DNA of 64,000 nucleotides, taken from Francisella frigiditurris (lineage in GTDB: Bacteria > Pseudomonadota > Gammaproteobacteria > Francisellales > Francisellaceae). Position 1 is the first letter of the stretch. Each line of letters opens with the position of its first letter. The notes under the pieces were generated by a model. That model saw nothing but the letters and a program-made list of their open reading frames with translations, did no database searches and had not been told where the DNA came from. The stretch covers positions 496,001 to 560,000 of the forward strand of contig NZ_CP009654.1 in the NCBI RefSeq assembly GCF_001880225.1, written 5' to 3'. The position numbers and the translations under genes were made by a program. Below, one piece after another: positions 8,155 through 17,020 of the stretch.

Positions 8155-9672
8155 TTAGCTTTTACGTTTTAGATCATATAGATCTTTACGTCTATCTCTT
8201 AAGTTTCTAACGCTTCCGAATTTGTTAAGTTCACGTAATAAATTAATATCAACATCAACAATCAGAATCATTTCAGTATTTGGAGTTGTCTCAGCTTTTA
8301 TTCCTGTAGGAGGGAAGGCAAAGTCACACGGAGTAAACACCATAGATTGAGCATATTGAATATCCATGTTATGCACATTCGGTAAGTTACCAACACTGCC
8401 CGCAATAGCAACATAGCATTCATTCTCAATAGCTCTTGCTTGAGCACAGTTTCTTACTCTAGAAAAACCGTTTTGAGTATCTGTCAGATATGGAACAAAA
8501 AGAATATCCATTCCATCTTCAGCAAGTATTCTACTTAGTTCTGGGAATTCAGAATCATAACAAATTAAAATTCCGATTTTACCGCAATCAGTATCAAAAA
8601 CTTCAAGTTTACTTCCGCCTTGTAGACCCCATACTTTAGCTTCATCTGGAGTTACATGGAGTTTTTCATATCTTTCTACAGTACCATCTCTACGACATAA
8701 ATATCCTACGTTGTATAAACGTCCATTTTTCATCTCTGGCATACTTCCAGTTATGATGTTTATATTGTAAGAAATGGCAAATTCAGAGAATCTATCTGTA
8801 ATTAGTTTTGTATGTTTAGCTAGTTCTCTAATTGCTTCAGGCTCTGATAGATGATTATTCTCAGCCATCAAAGGAGCATTAAAAAACTCTGGGAATAGAG
8901 CAAAATCTGATCGGTAATTAGAGACGGCATTCACAAAGTATTCAGCATGTTGCATCAATTCATCCAACCCTCTATAAGGACGCATCTGCCATTGTATTAG
9001 CCCTAAGCGAACATCTTTTTTGATTGGGGCAGCATCTTTTTGCTCTTCTTCATAGTAAATGTTTGTCCATTCTAATAGAACAGCATAATCATTAGATTCG
9101 ACATCATCTAAGTATGATTTAATTATCTTAACAGGTTGAAAATCATTGCTTAGTTGAAAGTGTAAAACAGGATCGTGTAGCTCTTGTCTCTTTAGTTTAG
9201 CTATATATTGTTGAGGAGTCATTTTATCAGCATATTCATGATATCCTGGAATTCTTCCGCCAAAAATTATGCTCTTTAGGTTAAGCCTTTCACAAAGATC
9301 TTTTCTATAGTCATATAATCTACGACCTAAGCGCATACCTCTAAATTCCGGCTTAACAAATAGGTCAATACCGTACAGTACATCACCTTCATCATCATGC
9401 GTGTTAAAGGTATCATTACCTGTTATTTTCTTATAAGTGTGTTTATGCCCAAACTTTTTATAATCCACGATAATAGATAGAGCACATCCCGCTAATTGAT
9501 CGTTTACTCGGATAACAACTTGACCTTCAGGGAATTTTTTAATTAGAGAGCTTATTTGATGGGTTTTCCAGTAAGGATCTTCAATGTTGTATACTTCAAT
9601 CATTGCTTCTTTAAGTTCTTGATAATCATCTAAACTTAAAAAGTCTAATTTTATATTTTCTATGTTTGCCAT
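8155..9672 (-). CDS. GNAT acetyltransferase - nitrilase-family amidohydrolase fusion
   Basis: Two domains are fused in one 505-residue chain. Residues about 8-175 form a GNAT-like N-acetyltransferase domain with the acetyl-CoA loop VKPEFRGMRLGRRLYDYRK. Residues about 220-495 form a carbon-nitrogen hydrolase domain. Its catalytic triad is visible as Glu in FPEFFNAP, Lys in YEKLHVTPDE and Cys in GILICYDSEFPE. The nitrilase half is expected to hydrolyse an amide or carbamoyl bond and the GNAT half to modify an amine, but the substrate is unknown. The gene is monocistronic, converging on the peptide transporter and divergent from aspS. Confidence 0.85.
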   Translation of the reverse strand: MANIENIKLDFLSLDDYQELKEAMIEVYNIEDPYWKTHQISSLIKKFPEGQVVIRVNDQLAGCALSIIVDYKKFGHKHTYKKITGNDTFNTHDDEGDVLYGIDLFVKPEFRGMRLGRRLYDYRKDLCERLNLKSIIFGGRIPGYHEYADKMTPQQYIAKLKRQELHDPVLHFQLSNDFQPVKIIKSYLDDVESNDYAVLLEWTNIYYEEEQKDAAPIKKDVRLGLIQWQMRPYRGLDELMQHAEYFVNAVSNYRSDFALFPEFFNAPLMAENNHLSEPEAIRELAKHTKLITDRFSEFAISYNINIITGSMPEMKNGRLYNVGYLCRRDGTVERYEKLHVTPDEAKVWGLQGGSKLEVFDTDCGKIGILICYDSEFPELSRILAEDGMDILFVPYLTDTQNGFSRVRNCAQARAIENECYVAIAGSVGNLPNVHNMDIQYAQSMVFTPCDFAFPPTGIKAETTPNTEMILIVDVDINLLRELNKFGSVRNLRDRRKDLYDLKRKS

Positions 9673-9809
9673 ATTTTGTTAAATAATTTTATTCATTAAA
9701 TACAAAATTACATTACAGGCTTAGCTTTGTAAATGTTTAACTGAAAGCTAATCACGCTTTACAATTATTTTATTTTTGTTTATGTAACTTAGTCTTCTTG
9801 GATATTTCT

Positions 9810-9818
9810 TGCTATAAT
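9810..9818 (+). promoter_or_regulatory. Extended -10 promoter for aspS
   Basis: TGC directly precedes a perfect TATAAT (9813-9818), forming an extended -10 element. The -35 region is weak. Transcription would start near 9825, about 50 bases before the aspS ATG. Confidence 0.5.
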
Positions 9819-9876
9819 ACAATGATTAAATTTTGTCTATGACTTTTATAAAAACTTTTGAAGGAATTATTTTGAT

Positions 9877-11646
9877 ATGAGAACACATTATAGTTCAGAT
9901 ATAAATGAGAAATTAGAAAACCAAAAAGTTACTGTTTGTGGTTGGGTGCATCGCCGTAGAGATCATGGTGGGGTTATATTTTTAGATATTAGAGATAGAA
10001 GTGGTTTGGTACAGTTAGTATTTAACCCAGATAATAAGGATTTTAAATTAGCTGATAGCTTAAGAGGGGAATTTGTAATAAAAGCCTCTGGAGTTGTTAA
10101 TTTAAGACCAGAAGGTCAAGAGAATAAAAATCTAGCTAGTGGTAAGGTGGAAATCATTGGTGAAGATCTTGAGATAATAAATAAATCAAAAACTATCCCT
10201 TTCCAATTAGATGATTTTCAAACTACAGGCGAAGATGTAAAGCTTAAGTATCGTTACATAGACTTAAGAAGGCCTGAAATGCAGAATAAGCTTATTACAA
10301 GAGCGAAGGCTGTTAGATATGTAAGACGCTTTTTAGATGATAATGGATTCTTGGATATAGAGACTCCATTTTTAACAAAAGCAACGCCAGAGGGCGCAAG
10401 AGATTATTTGGTACCAAGCCGTAATTTTAATGGTAAGTTCTATGCACTTCCTCAGTCACCACAGCTTTTTAAACAGATTCTGATGGTTTCTGGTTTTGAT
10501 AGATATTACCAAATCGTTAAATGTTTCCGTGATGAAGATTTAAGAGCAGATAGACAGCCAGAGTTTACACAGATAGATATTGAGGCTTCATTTATTGATG
10601 AAGCTTTCATTATGTCTACTATGGAAAAAATGATAGCAGGACTTTTTGAGTCAACTATTGGTGTTAAATTTGAGACCTCATTTCAAGTTATGACTTTTGC
10701 GGAAGCTATAGATAAGTACGGTATTGATAAGCCAGATCTAAGAATTCCTTTAGAGTTTGTAAATATCAAAGAGGATATGAAAAATGAGGAGTTCAAAGTA
10801 TTCTCGGGTCCAGCAAATGATCCGGAGGCAAGAGTTATAGCTTTAAGAATACCTGAAGGTAATGAAAAACTTACTAGAAAAATGATAGAAGATTATACTA
10901 AGTTTGTAGGTATTTATGGTGCTAGAGGTCTTGCATATATTAAGATTAATTCATTATCTCAAGGTAAAGAAGGTTTACAATCTCCTATAGTTAAAAATAT
11001 TTCTGAAGAAACTTTATTTAAAGTAATAGAAAGAACAGGTGCAAAAGAAGGAGATTTATTGTTCTTTGGTGCTGGTAAGACTAAAGTAGTTAATGACTCT
11101 ATGGGAGCATTAAGAGCAAAAATTGGTGAAGACCTTGAATTGTTTACTAAAGAGTGGGCTCCATTATGGGTAATTGATTTCCCAATGTTTGAAAAAGATG
11201 ATAATAGATTATATGCAGTGCATCATCCATTTACTGCACCTAAAGTAGAAAGTACTGAAGAGTTAATGAAAAATCCTGAGGCTTTAATTTCTAGAGCCTA
11301 TGATATGGTTATTAATGGTTATGAAGTTGGTGGTGGATCTATTCGTATTCATAAGCAAGATATGCAAGCTAAAGTGTTTAATTTATTAGGAATTTCTGAT
11401 GAAGAAGCTCGTGAGAAGTTTGGCTTTATGTTAGATGCATTATCTTATGGAACTCCAATTCATGGAGGTATAGCTTTTGGTGTTGATAGATTAATTATGC
11501 TTCTTACAAATACTACAAATATCCGTGATGTAATAGCATTCCCTAAAACACAGACAGCAAGCTGTCTAATGACGGAAGCTCCTTCTACTGTGTCTTTAGA
11601 GCAATTAAATGAGTTGGGAATTGCTGTTAAGAAAGAAGAGAAGTAA
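9877..11646 (+). CDS. aspS: Aspartyl-tRNA synthetase
   Basis: This class II synthetase (589 residues) is of the bacterial type. The OB-fold anticodon domain lies near residues 1-105, with [21 protein letters not shown]. The catalytic core has motif 2 in [20 protein letters not shown] and motif 3 in [14 protein letters not shown]. The inserted GAD domain lies between, at about residues 280-420. It charges tRNA-Asp in the cytoplasm. Length matches the E. coli enzyme. The gene is followed nine bases after its stop by the RNase II family gene, so the two are likely one unit driven by the extended -10 promoter upstream. Confidence 0.95.
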   Translation: MRTHYSSDINEKLENQKVTVCGWVHRRRDHGGVIFLDIRDRSGLVQLVFNPDNKDFKLADSLRGEFVIKASGVVNLRPEGQENKNLASGKVEIIGEDLEIINKSKTIPFQLDDFQTTGEDVKLKYRYIDLRRPEMQNKLITRAKAVRYVRRFLDDNGFLDIETPFLTKATPEGARDYLVPSRNFNGKFYALPQSPQLFKQILMVSGFDRYYQIVKCFRDEDLRADRQPEFTQIDIEASFIDEAFIMSTMEKMIAGLFESTIGVKFETSFQVMTFAEAIDKYGIDKPDLRIPLEFVNIKEDMKNEEFKVFSGPANDPEARVIALRIPEGNEKLTRKMIEDYTKFVGIYGARGLAYIKINSLSQGKEGLQSPIVKNISEETLFKVIERTGAKEGDLLFFGAGKTKVVNDSMGALRAKIGEDLELFTKEWAPLWVIDFPMFEKDDNRLYAVHHPFTAPKVESTEELMKNPEALISRAYDMVINGYEVGGGSIRIHKQDMQAKVFNLLGISDEEAREKFGFMLDALSYGTPIHGGIAFGVDRLIMLLTNTTNIRDVIAFPKTQTASCLMTEAPSTVSLEQLNELGIAVKKEEK

Positions 11647-11655
11647 AAATATTCA

Positions 11656-13509
11656 ATGCAAAAAAATAGTCTAGTTATTTTTAAGTCTAAGCCAGCAAAG
11701 GTATTAAGCATATTAGATAAAAAAGTTGAAATAGAAACCTTAGATGGTAAAAATATAAAGCTTCCTCCCAAGAATGTTGATTTATTGATAGAAAATGAAA
11801 AAGATTTTAATCTTCAGAGTTTGAAACAACTTGAGGTGTCCGAATTAGAAACAACGTGGGAGCTTTTACAAGAGCAAGAGCATTCTTCTATAGAGGAGCT
11901 CGGTGAATTATTATTTGATAAGCTTAGTATTAATGAAGCTTATACAGTTTGGCTTCTAGTTTCCGAAGGAGAGTATTTTAGTTTTAATGAAGATTTATCA
12001 ATAAATATCCATTCAGAAGAGAAAAAGAAAAAAATAATAGCTGAGAAGCTTGAGAAACAAAGAAAAGAGCAAGAAATAAATAGCTTCCTAGAAAGACTTA
12101 ATAATAAAACTTATCTCCCAGAAGATGAAAAGTTTATAAAAGAAATTGTTAATCTAGCTACTTTAAAAAGCACAACCTGTAGATTCTTTAAAAATATATC
12201 TATGGAAGAGAATGAAAGTAACGCATATAAGCTACTTCTAGAGATAGGTTATTGGAATGAATATAATAATCCTTATTTGCAAAGGTATGGTGCTGAATTA
12301 AAAGATAATCCAGCGGAAATTCAATCTAATGATTCTACAGATAGAGTTGACCTGACTCATTTGCAAGCGTATGCAATAGATGATGAGGATAGTCATGACC
12401 CTGATGATGCTATTAGCTGGGATGGACATAATAATAAAATGTGGGTCCATGTAGCAGATCCAACATCCATAATAGATTTTAATAGTTCAGCAGATTTAGA
12501 AGCAAGAGCAAGAGGTTCAAATTTATATGTTCCTGAAGCTATTGTCTCTATGCTACCTAAAAAAGCAACGGATAACTTAGGTTTAGGATTAACTGAAATT
12601 TCTCCGGCATTATCTATTGGTTTTAAAGTAGATGAAAACGGGGATATTAATAGTATAGAAATTTGTTTTAGTAATATAAAGGTGTCTAGACTTAGTTATG
12701 AATATGCTGAAGCTAATTTAAATGCTTTGGATCTGGGTGAAATACTTTTGTATGCTCAACGATTTACAAAAAAAAGATTAGAGAATGGTGCAGTAGAGCT
12801 AGATTTTCCAGAAGTGAAAATAAAGCTTGAGGAAGGAAGCATCGTTAAAATTTCTGATCTTCCAAGGCTAGGCTCTAGAATTTTGGTACGAGATACTATG
12901 TTGATGGCGGGTGTTGCTGTAGGACAGTTTTGCCTTAAACATAACATTCCAGTTCCTTTCTCAGTTCAGGCTGAACATAGTCTTACAGAGGATGAGATAA
13001 ATAACTTAGATACCTTATCTAATATGTTTGCTACAAGGAAAAAATTGCAGCGAGGACAATACTCTGTCTTAGCTGGGAAACATGCAGGCATGGGGTTAGA
13101 AAATTATGTACAAGTGACAAGCCCTCTTAGGAGATATTTAGATTTATTAGTTCATTATCAATTAAGAAGATATTTAAATCATTTGGAATTAATTTCTTCA
13201 GAAGAGGTTCGTCAACTTATAGCTGAAGTGGATATCCCTATTAAAGCTAATAGACAAACAGAAAGAGCCTCTAATTTGCATTGGAAGTTGGTATTTTTAA
13301 TGCAGAATGAAAATTGGTCAGGTGAGGCAACTGTGGTAGAAAAAATTCAGAAAGGAAAAGTATTTGTCTCAATTAATAAATTAGCTATGATGAAGAAATT
13401 AGTTGTTTCAGATAGCTATAAAGAAGATGATAAAATTTTTCTACAGAATACCTCTGTAAACCTTGTGGTGCAAGAGGCCTTTTTTAAGGTTTTAGAAACA
13501 ATTAACTAG
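11656..13509 (+). CDS. RNase II/R family exoribonuclease (RNB domain)
   Basis: This 617-residue protein has a central RNB catalytic domain at about residues 225-560. The metal-binding acidic cluster is seen in YAIDDEDSHDPDDAISWDG, and the C-terminal RNB signature in VQVTSPLRRYLDLLVHYQL. The N terminus begins with a small beta domain, SLVIFKSKPAKVLSILDKK, instead of the classical tandem cold-shock domains. The C-terminal S1-like part is short. This resembles the compact RNB proteins found outside the enterics. It should degrade RNA from 3' to 5'. It follows aspS in a probable operon. Confidence 0.82.
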   Translation: MQKNSLVIFKSKPAKVLSILDKKVEIETLDGKNIKLPPKNVDLLIENEKDFNLQSLKQLEVSELETTWELLQEQEHSSIEELGELLFDKLSINEAYTVWLLVSEGEYFSFNEDLSINIHSEEKKKKIIAEKLEKQRKEQEINSFLERLNNKTYLPEDEKFIKEIVNLATLKSTTCRFFKNISMEENESNAYKLLLEIGYWNEYNNPYLQRYGAELKDNPAEIQSNDSTDRVDLTHLQAYAIDDEDSHDPDDAISWDGHNNKMWVHVADPTSIIDFNSSADLEARARGSNLYVPEAIVSMLPKKATDNLGLGLTEISPALSIGFKVDENGDINSIEICFSNIKVSRLSYEYAEANLNALDLGEILLYAQRFTKKRLENGAVELDFPEVKIKLEEGSIVKISDLPRLGSRILVRDTMLMAGVAVGQFCLKHNIPVPFSVQAEHSLTEDEINNLDTLSNMFATRKKLQRGQYSVLAGKHAGMGLENYVQVTSPLRRYLDLLVHYQLRRYLNHLELISSEEVRQLIAEVDIPIKANRQTERASNLHWKLVFLMQNENWSGEATVVEKIQKGKVFVSINKLAMMKKLVVSDSYKEDDKIFLQNTSVNLVVQEAFFKVLETIN

Positions 13510-13847
13510 GTTTTCACAAAAAATACACAATTTTATCCACAGACTATTGATTTTTGATTATTTTTTATTTCCATTTTTTCTTAAGGTATCTTAAGTCCTT
13601 TGTTTATAAGGGATTTCTAGGTTTTATAAATTATTGATTATTATAAATAATTAGCATTTATAACAAAAAATTTACATAGATATAAACATAGTTATCCACA
13701 GATGTGAAAAATTGGTATTTACTTTTGTTTGAGGTATTTAATAACATTATGGTGTAAGGACTTCGTAACACTCTTGTTGATTCAAAGAGGTTAAATTTTA
13801 GGTAAATTAATGTATCATTTGTAGAAATATATTCAAAATTTTATCCT
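13510..13847 (+). other. Gene-free AT-rich region with two perfect DnaA boxes
   Basis: No coding frame of note is present in this 338-base gap. TTATCCACA, the strict DnaA box, occurs at 13533-13541 and again at 13692-13700 in the same orientation. A near match in the other orientation (TGTGAAAAA, 13703-13711) is almost adjacent to the second. Between the boxes the sequence is nearly pure A/T, as in an unwinding element. It may be a replication origin, a DnaA-titration site, or a DnaA-regulated promoter. No dnaA or dnaN gene is in the window. Confidence 0.5.
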
Positions 13848-14516
13848 ATGAAATATGAGTTAATAGAAGCTACTAGAAAACCTGAGTTTTGTATAATATG
13901 GCTTCATGGTTTAGGTGCCGATGGTAATGACTTTGTAGATATAGTTCCTCACTTAAATATACAAAAAGAAAATGTTCGTTTTATCTTCCCACATGCAGAG
14001 GTTATGCCTATAACTATTAATATGGGAATGCAGATGAGAGCTTGGTATGATATTAAAAGCTTAGATGCAAATAGTTTAAATAGAATTGTTGATGTTGAAG
14101 GAATAAATAGCTCTATATCAAGATTAAATAACTTAATTGATAAGCAGATAGAAGACGGAATAGCTTCTGAAAAAATTATTCTAGCGGGATTTTCCCAAGG
14201 TGGTGTTATAGCAACATATACATTTATAACTAGTAAAAAGAAATTAGCAGGACTTATAGCTTTATCTACTTATCTACCTGCTTGGGATGATTTTAAGTCT
14301 AAAATAACAAAAGAAAATAAAGGAGAGCCTGTTATTGTTTGCCATGGTACGCACGATCAAGTTTTACCTTCATTGCTTGGTAAAAATCTTTCGAATATAC
14401 TTGATGAAAATGGTTTTGATAATGACTATAAAGAATATCAGTTGATGCAACACAGCGTTTGTCCTGAAGAAATAAAGGATTTATCAGCTTTTTTGAATAA
14501 GGCACTAAAAATATAA
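13848..14516 (+). CDS. Carboxylesterase / acyl-protein thioesterase-like hydrolase (FTT258 type)
   Basis: This is a 222-residue alpha/beta hydrolase of the phospholipase/carboxylesterase family. The catalytic Ser is in GFSQGG, the Asp in CHGTHDQVLP and the His in MQHSVCPEE. The oxyanion segment is IIWLHGLGADGNDFVD. Strong resemblance, as I recall it, to the F. tularensis serine hydrolase FTT258, a homologue of human acyl-protein thioesterase 1, includes the segment MGMQMRAWYDIKSLDANSLN. The enzyme probably cleaves short acyl esters or thioesters in the cytoplasm. Its stop codon shares one base with the hemC start (TAATG), so translation is coupled, although no functional link to haem synthesis is obvious. 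Confidence 0.88.
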   Translation: MKYELIEATRKPEFCIIWLHGLGADGNDFVDIVPHLNIQKENVRFIFPHAEVMPITINMGMQMRAWYDIKSLDANSLNRIVDVEGINSSISRLNNLIDKQIEDGIASEKIILAGFSQGGVIATYTFITSKKKLAGLIALSTYLPAWDDFKSKITKENKGEPVIVCHGTHDQVLPSLLGKNLSNILDENGFDNDYKEYQLMQHSVCPEEIKDLSAFLNKALKI

Positions 14517-15418
14517 TGAAAAAAATAATTCTAGCCAGCCGAGAAAGTTTGTTGGCTCTTTGGCAGACTAATTTTGCAAAAGCTGAAATAGAAAAGCATT
14601 TAAGTATTGAGTGTGAAATTTTAACCATGAAGACTCAGGGAGATATTATACTTGATAAACCTTTAAATAAAATTGGTGGTAAAGCACTATTTATGAAGGA
14701 GTTAGAGGTAGCGATTAAAGAAGGAAAAGCAGATATAGCTGTTCATTCTTTGAAGGACATTCCTTATGATCTACCAGTGGGATTCTGCTTAGCCACTTTT
14801 TTTAAAAGGGAAGATCCTAGAGATGCCTTTGTTTCTAATACTTATGGTTCGATAGATGAATTGCCTAATGGTGCTGTAATAGGAACCTCGAGTTTAAGAA
14901 GGAAATCTCAGTTGCTTAATTATAGACCTGACTTAAGAGTGAAAGATCTTAGAGGGAACGTGCAGACAAGGCTTGGAAAGCTTGATCAAGGAATGTATGA
15001 TGCGATAATTCTAGCAAGTGCTGGATTAATACGCTTAAATTTAAAAGATAGAATAACTCAATATATTTCAAAAGAGATTTGTTTGCCTGCAGTTGGGCAA
15101 GGAGTAGTAGCAATAGAATTATTGGAAAAGAATGAGTCATTAAAAACAGCTTTAAATAAACTTACTTGTGAAAATACATATAAATCTATAGCTGCTGAAA
15201 GAGCTTTTAATAAAGAGTTAAAAGGTGGATGCCATGTGGCAATAGCTGCACATGCAACGATAGAGAAAGAGAAAATATTTTTGGAAGCTGTTGTGGCTAG
15301 TAGTGATGGTAAAGATTTATTAAGGAAAAGTGCCTTAGGTATAGATCCTGTGAAATTGGGTAAAGAGTTAGCTCAAGAGATGATTAGTCTTGGGGCATAT
15401 AAAATATTGGAGAGATAA
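14516..15418 (+). CDS. hemC: Porphobilinogen deaminase (hydroxymethylbilane synthase)
   Basis: HemC condenses four porphobilinogen units into hydroxymethylbilane in haem synthesis. The 300-residue protein has the N-terminal RESLLALWQTNFAKAEIE and the conserved KDIPYDLP region. It also has the arginine-rich SSLRRKSQLLNYRPDLRVKD and RGNVQTRL, which bind the growing chain. The cofactor-attachment cysteine is in ELKGGCHVAIAAHA. Length is close to that of the E. coli protein. The start overlaps the esterase stop by one base, and crcB begins five bases after its stop, suggesting one transcript from 13848 to at least 15822. Confidence 0.95.
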   Translation: MKKIILASRESLLALWQTNFAKAEIEKHLSIECEILTMKTQGDIILDKPLNKIGGKALFMKELEVAIKEGKADIAVHSLKDIPYDLPVGFCLATFFKREDPRDAFVSNTYGSIDELPNGAVIGTSSLRRKSQLLNYRPDLRVKDLRGNVQTRLGKLDQGMYDAIILASAGLIRLNLKDRITQYISKEICLPAVGQGVVAIELLEKNESLKTALNKLTCENTYKSIAAERAFNKELKGGCHVAIAAHATIEKEKIFLEAVVASSDGKDLLRKSALGIDPVKLGKELAQEMISLGAYKILER

Positions 15419-15423
15419 TATAA

Positions 15424-15822
15424 ATGGGATTATTAGTTTTATTGGTTGGTATAGGCGGTGGTATAGGAGCAATTTGTAGGTTTTTAGTAACGCAATTAAG
15501 CTCAAGTATTTCTCATCAAATTCCTGTAGGAATATTTATTTGTAATATAGTTGGTTCTCTTATTATTGGGATAATAGCAGCGTTTTTAATAAAAACCCAA
15601 ATTTTTACAGAAGTAATGTCTGCTAATGTTAGAGCTTTATGTGTTACTGGGTTTTTAGGCGGCTTTACAACATTCTCTAGTTTTAGCTTAGATACTTTGA
15701 ACTTGCTTCAAAGGGGAGAAGTATGGTTAGCTTTTGGATATATTTTAGCTAGTGTATTTATTTCTTTATTTGCAGTTATATGTGGTTTTTACGCGATTAG
15801 CTATATAATGAGCTTTAAATAA
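15424..15822 (+). CDS. crcB: Fluoride ion channel
   Basis: This 132-residue membrane protein of the CrcB/Fluc family has four hydrophobic segments. The family hallmarks are the pore asparagine in FICNIVGSLIIGI and the phenylalanine-box/Na+-site motif GFLGGFTTFSSFSLDTL. Fluc proteins work as dual-topology dimers that export fluoride passively. No fluoride riboswitch is visible upstream; the gene is embedded in the operon directly after hemC, with a gap of only five bases. Confidence 0.93.
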   Translation: MGLLVLLVGIGGGIGAICRFLVTQLSSSISHQIPVGIFICNIVGSLIIGIIAAFLIKTQIFTEVMSANVRALCVTGFLGGFTTFSSFSLDTLNLLQRGEVWLAFGYILASVFISLFAVICGFYAISYIMSFK

Positions 15823-15835
15823 AAAAGGATGTCTT

Positions 15836-16267
15836 ATGAAGAGAGTTATTAGGATTTTATTTGCTAGCGTATTAGTGCTTAATTTAAGTGGTTGTATCTG
15901 GGCGGTTGGTGATTTAGCAGCCAACGATGGAACTATTGAGTCAAATGATGGAGTGTATAATGTTGAAGAGCAAGGTGTGACAGTTAAGCAGCTGTATAAT
16001 GCTTTTTTAACCGTTGCTGAAGAAAATAAATTTATGATAATAGCAAAAGACTATAGCCCTTCAAAGGCAGAAATCTATATGTATACATATGATAAAAATA
16101 ATAAGCAAGTTGAGATTCAGTTTTATGCTTTTGATCATGGGAATGGCAACTCATTATTAGGTATAAAGATCGGAAATGATACAACTACTGCTGAAATGGA
16201 TATGTCTAAGATTCACCAGTTAGAAAATATGATTCTTAATGTTTTAAATCAGTCTAATTCAAATTAA
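15836..16267 (+). CDS. Putative lipoprotein of unknown function
   Basis: This 143-residue protein starts with a lipoprotein signal, RILFASVLVLNLSGC, with Cys at about residue 20. The mature part reads as a small alpha-beta domain with TVKQLYNAFLTVAEENKF and alternating strands. It resembles the DUF3568 group of small Francisella lipoproteins, but I hold this loosely. AAAAGGATG precedes the ATG. It lies 13 bases after crcB and may be the last gene of that transcript. It should be anchored to a membrane facing the periplasm; its role is unknown. Confidence 0.65.
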   Translation: MKRVIRILFASVLVLNLSGCIWAVGDLAANDGTIESNDGVYNVEEQGVTVKQLYNAFLTVAEENKFMIIAKDYSPSKAEIYMYTYDKNNKQVEIQFYAFDHGNGNSLLGIKIGNDTTTAEMDMSKIHQLENMILNVLNQSNSN

Positions 16268-16330
16268 TAGTTTCTTTTTTATCAATCTAACTTATATATC
16301 TTATAAAAAATACTAGTTTTACTTATACTT

Positions 16331-16370
16331 CTGACTGGATCATAATTAGCCTCCAAAGTCAGGTCGGGAG
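16331..16370 (+). promoter_or_regulatory. Possible structured 5' leader masking a ribosome binding site
   Basis: CTGACT (16331-16336) can pair with AGTCAG (16357-16362). CTCC (16351-16354) can pair with the Shine-Dalgarno GGAG (16367-16370), eight bases before the ATG at 16379. The two pairings interleave, so only one is likely to form as a simple hairpin. This is a weak hint of translational control. Confidence 0.25.
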
Positions 16371-16378
16371 ATTTTTTT

Positions 16379-17020
16379 ATGAAAAAAAGAGTTTTGTTAC
16401 TTTCAGTTTTATTAACATCATGTGCTACTACTAAGCCAGAAACAACGCTGCTTGGTAAAGGAACTGTTCAGTCAGAAGTTCAACTAGAGTCGAAATCAGA
16501 TATAGAAAAATCTGATGCTCTTAAAGGTGCTGGCGTGGGCGCTGGTGTAGGAGCTGTAGGTGGCGCTGGTGTGGGAGCTGCTGGAGGAGCAGTATTTGGA
16601 GGTTTAATCGGAGCTCTTTTTGGAGGTATATGCACAGTTGCTACATTAGGTATAGGATTTGCGCCTTGTATGGCAGCAGGTATAGGTGGTGGGGCAGCTA
16701 TTGGCGCTGGAACAGGAGCAGTTGGCGGAGCTGTTGTAGGTGCTACAGGAGGAGCTCTTGTTGGCGCTGGTGGCGGTTATGTATATGTTGCGAATAAAGA
16801 TGATCTTATAGGTAAGTATAAATATGATGTATTACAAGAAGGGAAGTCAGATCCTATAATCTTCGAGGAATATCCTAGCCAAAACTTCCCTGAAGGAACA
16901 AAGGTTAATATTTATGATACTGAGTATAAAGGTGAGCATACTTATCATATAGAAGGGATTCAAGATAAGGAAACAACCAATAAAGATGAGTCTGTTAGTT
17001 CTGAATCTTCTGATAAATAG
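16379..17020 (+). CDS. Glycine-zipper lipoprotein
   Basis: This 213-residue protein has a short lipoprotein signal, LLLSVLLTSC, with Cys at about residue 15. From about residue 49 to 137 there are two long glycine/alanine-rich stretches of glycine-zipper type (repeated GAGVGA/GGA units). They are interrupted by a less regular segment with two cysteines (GGICTVATLGIGFAPCMAA). A soluble C-terminal domain of about 75 residues follows, with a serine/acidic tail. Zipper lipoproteins such as SlyB/Pcp and the rickettsial 17-kDa antigen insert in or brace the outer membrane, and a similar role is inferred here. The 3' end overlaps the converging glycosyltransferase gene by 26 bases. Confidence 0.7.
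   Translation: MKKRVLLLSVLLTSCATTKPETTLLGKGTVQSEVQLESKSDIEKSDALKGAGVGAGVGAVGGAGVGAAGGAVFGGLIGALFGGICTVATLGIGFAPCMAAGIGGGAAIGAGTGAVGGAVVGATGGALVGAGGGYVYVANKDDLIGKYKYDVLQEGKSDPIIFEEYPSQNFPEGTKVNIYDTEYKGEHTYHIEGIQDKETTNKDESVSSESSDK

Noticed and set aside
11460-11771. Minus-strand frame across the aspS/RNase II junction
   Set aside because: It overlaps two well-supported genes, has no start signal and resembles no protein family.
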